DNA from: Chloroflexota bacterium
Lineage (GTDB): Bacteria; Chloroflexota; UBA6077; CF-72
DNA length: 64,000 bases
Direction: 5' to 3'
Assembly: GCA_016191465.1 (NCBI GenBank)
Contig: JACPOP010000015.1
Coordinates: 336,261 to 400,260, forward strand
The position numbers and the translations under genes are program-made. Under the pieces are notes generated by a model that was given only the letters and a program-made list of their open reading frames with translations, was not told the origin of the DNA and searched no databases. How positions within the stretch are numbered: position 1 is the first letter of the stretch; each line of letters begins with the position of its first letter. Below, piece after piece: positions 61,620-64,000 of this stretch.

Positions 61620-62389
61620 AGTTGCACACCTTCTCGTAATTCAAGCGCCGCAGAGGAGCCCACGCGTGGAACGGCGCGATAACCCTGTACGCGGATGTTC
61701 CACCACAGGTGGAAGATCGTCTTTTCGGCATTGATGATGTTGCTCACCGCGACGGCCTTCGATCGGCCGTAGGCGCGTTCCTGGTGGGTGAGCGGCACCT
61801 GGACATACGAGTAGCCCGCTCGCAAAGCGTGGACGAGCATCTCAGTAACGAAGAAAAACTGGCCAGTCGTGACGGGTAGGCGCCGCGCCAGGTCCGTGGA
61901 GTAAACGGTCGGGCCCTGAAAATATCGCATGCGCCAACCGAAGAGCAGGTTGATCTCGCCGACCGAGACCGCCGTCAGAATTCGCCGGTGCCAGGCCCGA
62001 CGCCAGGGGGTGCCGTGGTACGGCACCACCAGATCCGCCTGACCGATGGCATCGAAGATCGCCCGCACCGACTCGGGAGCCACTTCGTTGTCCCCTGGCA
62101 AGAATGTGAAATACGGCAGCGTTGCCCGCGTCAGGCCCGAGTGGTATGCCGCGGCGAAGCCGAGGTTGCGCGGGTGGTGGATGGCGGTGACGTTGGGATG
62201 CTCACCGGCCAGCCGATCGGCGACCGCGCCCGTATGGTCGGCGCTCCCGTCGTTGACCAGGAGCACTTCGATTTCGTCCAGGATCCGCCCGGCCTCCAGG
62301 ATGGTGCTCACCGCACCGGCCAGGTTGTCCCCCTCGTTGTAGGCCGGGACGACCACCGAGAGGGCGCGGACGGGACGCTCTGGAGGCAT
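61616..62389 (-). CDS. family 2 glycosyltransferase
   Basis: A 257-residue GT-A enzyme: LSVVVPAYNEGDNLAGAV, EVLLVNDGSADHTG, HHPRNLGFAAAYHSGL and a GDNE metal motif in FLPGDNEVAPES. ERAYGRSK and the hydrophobic IFHLWWNIRVQGYRAV end are typical of the DPM1/PglI-like group that transfers sugars to polyprenyl phosphate or nascent glycans. It has no membrane helices except perhaps the C-terminal one. It lies 6 nt after the E1 beta gene and overlaps the next SDR gene. It could transfer the heptose made by this operon. Confidence 0.88.
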   Translation of the reverse strand: MPPERPVRALSVVVPAYNEGDNLAGAVSTILEAGRILDEIEVLLVNDGSADHTGAVADRLAGEHPNVTAIHHPRNLGFAAAYHSGLTRATLPYFTFLPGDNEVAPESVRAIFDAIGQADLVVPYHGTPWRRAWHRRILTAVSVGEINLLFGWRMRYFQGPTVYSTDLARRLPVTTGQFFFVTEMLVHALRAGYSYVQVPLTHQERAYGRSKAVAVSNIINAEKTIFHLWWNIRVQGYRAVPRVGSSAALELREGVQL

Positions 62390-62395
62390 GGCGAA

Positions 62396-63430
62396 TCAGT
62401 ACGGCCCGTAGAAGGCGGCCTGGACGTCGGCAACCTCGCGGCCGATGGCCACGTCGCTGCGCAGCACATCGAGGCAGGCGCGCGCGATGCTTGCGGGGCT
62501 GGGGTGGAATGCATCTTCCAGCGGCTTGGAGACCGGCGCCGGACAATCGGGGATCGTGACGCGCCGGACCGGGGCCCGGAGGCTCCCAAGCGCTTTCTCC
62601 GCCACGACCGCGGCGACCTCCGCCGAGAACCCGTACGTCGCCCAACTGGTATCGGCAACTACGAGGTGGCCCGTCTTGCGGACCGATTCGAGGATGATCT
62701 CCTCGTCCAGGGGGCGGATACTTCGAGGGTCGATGACCTCGGCGCTGATGCCCTGGTCCGCCAGGATGTCCGCCGCTCGGGCCGCCTCGTACGCCATCAG
62801 CGACGCGCCGACGATCGTCACGTCGGTGCCTGCTCGCACAATGCGGCCTTTGCCGAAGGGTATCGGCTCAGCCGCCTCGGGGACTTCGCCCTCGAGCTCG
62901 TACAGCGCGCGGTTCTCCAGGATGATGACCGGCGTCGAGCCCGTAAGGGCGCTCACCAGCAACCCCTTCGCATCGGCGGGCGACGCCGGAGTGGCCACGT
63001 ACAGGCCCGGGAAGTGGGCGAAGGTGGCGTGCGTGCTCTGCGAGTGCGTTGCGCCCTGCCCCCAGCCACGCCCCACGATGGCACGAGTGACAACGGGAAC
63101 ACCGCCCTTGTTGCCAAACATGTAGCGCCATTTCGCGGCCAGGTTGAACAGCATGTCCGTGGCAAGGAACATGAAGTCGTTGCGCGGATGGACGACAAGC
63201 GGGCGCTTGCCCATGGCGGCGGCGCCGATCGTGACGCCGGCGAACGCGTTCTCACAATTCGGGATGTCGTGGACTCGCTCCCGCCCGAAGCGCTCGAGGG
63301 CGCCCCGCGTGGTCCCGAAGATGCCCTTGAAATCGTCCACGCCGATGCCGGCGACGAAGATATTCGGGTCGGCTTCCATGCACTGGACTGTGGCTTCGTT
63401 AATGGCCTGCCAGTACTTGAGGGTTCGCAT
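62396..63430 (-). CDS. thiamine-diphosphate E1 beta subunit (transketolase-like)
   Basis: A 344-residue protein of the E1 beta/transketolase C-terminal type. LKYWQAINEATVQCM, IGVDDFKGIFGTTRGAL, HDIPNCENAFAGVTIGAAAMG with its catalytic Glu, and DPRSIRPLDEEIILESV are signature segments. E1 beta partners carry out 2-oxoacid or ketose decarboxylation with the alpha chain. Here the pair opens a sugar operon and lacks the E2 and E3 genes in view, so it may make or extend an unusual ketose or aldehyde rather than feed acetyl-CoA synthesis. The start could also be GTG at 63457, 3 nt after the alpha stop. Confidence 0.82.
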   Translation of the reverse strand: MRTLKYWQAINEATVQCMEADPNIFVAGIGVDDFKGIFGTTRGALERFGRERVHDIPNCENAFAGVTIGAAAMGKRPLVVHPRNDFMFLATDMLFNLAAKWRYMFGNKGGVPVVTRAIVGRGWGQGATHSQSTHATFAHFPGLYVATPASPADAKGLLVSALTGSTPVIILENRALYELEGEVPEAAEPIPFGKGRIVRAGTDVTIVGASLMAYEAARAADILADQGISAEVIDPRSIRPLDEEIILESVRKTGHLVVADTSWATYGFSAEVAAVVAEKALGSLRAPVRRVTIPDCPAPVSKPLEDAFHPSPASIARACLDVLRSDVAIGREVADVQAAFYGPY

Positions 63431-63460
63431 TCTGGGTGGACCTACTCTCTCGCTCACGGA

Positions 63461-64000
63461 CTAATACGTGCCGTCGAGGAGGGTCTCGACCGACGGGAAC
63501 GGACTGGCTTTGGCATACGCAACGGCCTCTGCAATCTCCTGCTGCAGCTCCGCTGACCAGGTGATGATCTGCTCGTCACCGCAGTAGCCCGCGGCAACCA
63601 CGGCTGCTTGTGCGCGCTTGACCGGATCCTTCGCGATCCACGAGTCCACTTCTGCCTTGGTGCGGTAGCCCGCGTCGTAGTCCCAGTTAGGACCGACGTG
63701 CTCGCGCCACCGATAGGTGCTGCATTCGATGAAGTAGGGGCCCTTTCCCTCGCGGCACCAGGCGGCTCCCTCTTCTGCGGCGGCCAGGACCGCGAAGACA
63801 TCATTGCCATCGACGATGACCGACGGGAGCTGGTAGCTGCGAACGCGCTCCCAGATGGTGGTGCCGCTGGGCTGCCGAACTTCGAGCGGTGTGTGCGTGG
63901 AATACAGGTTGTTCTCGCAGATCAACAGGAGAGGTACCTGCTTCACGACGGCGAAGTTCAATGTCTCGTGAAAGATGCCTTCCTCCACGACGCCATCGCC
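63461..64000 (-). CDS. thiamine-diphosphate E1 alpha subunit, C-terminal fragment
   Basis: The gene continues beyond the right edge; 179 codons are visible. The TPP-Mg motif G-D-G begins at the window end (GDGVVEEGIFHETLNF) and closes with ENN in LICENNLYSTHTP about 28 residues later. YRWREHVGPNWDYDAGYR and WIAKDPVKRAQA fit the PDH/acetoin-dehydrogenase E1 alpha group. It pairs with the beta subunit that follows 30 nt later. The N-terminus and promoter lie outside, so the full operon is longer than the window shows. Confidence 0.85.
   Translation of the reverse strand, partial: GDGVVEEGIFHETLNFAVVKQVPLLLICENNLYSTHTPLEVRQPSGTTIWERVRSYQLPSVIVDGNDVFAVLAAAEEGAAWCREGKGPYFIECSTYRWREHVGPNWDYDAGYRTKAEVDSWIAKDPVKRAQAAVVAAGYCGDEQIITWSAELQQEIAEAVAYAKASPFPSVETLLDGTY

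Overview
The window is high-GC, densely coded bacterial DNA without rRNA, tRNA, CRISPR or prophage. A member of Chloroflexota or a near relative is my best guess. The grounds are the CdaA/YbbR/Der arrangement, a membrane-anchored YvcK followed by SecG, and secreted proteases with Pro/Thr linkers and an N-terminal domain type I associate with that phylum. The assignment is inference; no marker gene settles it.

Positions 1-25,100 are mostly housekeeping. They hold the end of argF, the c-di-AMP synthase cdaA with its regulator ybbR, der, a secreted six-hairpin-type protein, plsY, gpsA, a DUF697-like membrane protein, a small 4-TM protein, yvcK, secG, a large GAF histidine kinase with its OmpR-type regulator, two small or low-complexity hypotheticals, a XerC/D-type recombinase, a DEAD-box helicase, an ABC-2 glycan-export permease with GDP-fucose synthase, a tiny zinc ribbon, CvpA and pheS-pheT.

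Positions 25,200-53,050 form a surface-glycan and secreted-protein accessory region, nearly all on the minus strand. It holds a flippase, a GT-C-like glycosyltransferase, four paralogues of a large polytopic membrane family that share an AHPxxYTHxxN signature (one of them frameshifted), a TalC-type transaldolase, two methyltransferases, two O-acyltransferases, a Tat-type Gly-rich surface protein, a subtilase, and a metzincin gene followed by a small NTR/TIMP-like secreted protein. The metzincin gene is interrupted by a ~150-bp element with terminal inverted repeats. Removing the element plus a 4-bp target duplication exactly restores the reading frame. The subtilase and the metzincin share a C-terminal domain. 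Base composition falls visibly between about 47 and 53 kb.

Positions 53,160-64,000 are one tight minus-strand operon that runs in from beyond the right edge, with start/stop overlaps at most junctions. It encodes a thiamine-diphosphate E1 alpha/beta pair, a GT2, three SDR epimerases, a kinase/nucleotidyltransferase fusion in reversed HldE order, a Gfo/Idh oxidoreductase, a UDP-sugar-dehydrogenase homologue lacking the catalytic Cys, GmhB, GmhA and a methyltransferase. Together these suggest synthesis of an activated, further modified heptose for a surface glycoconjugate. The flippase, GT-C proteins and acyl- and methyltransferases to the left would assemble, decorate and export it.
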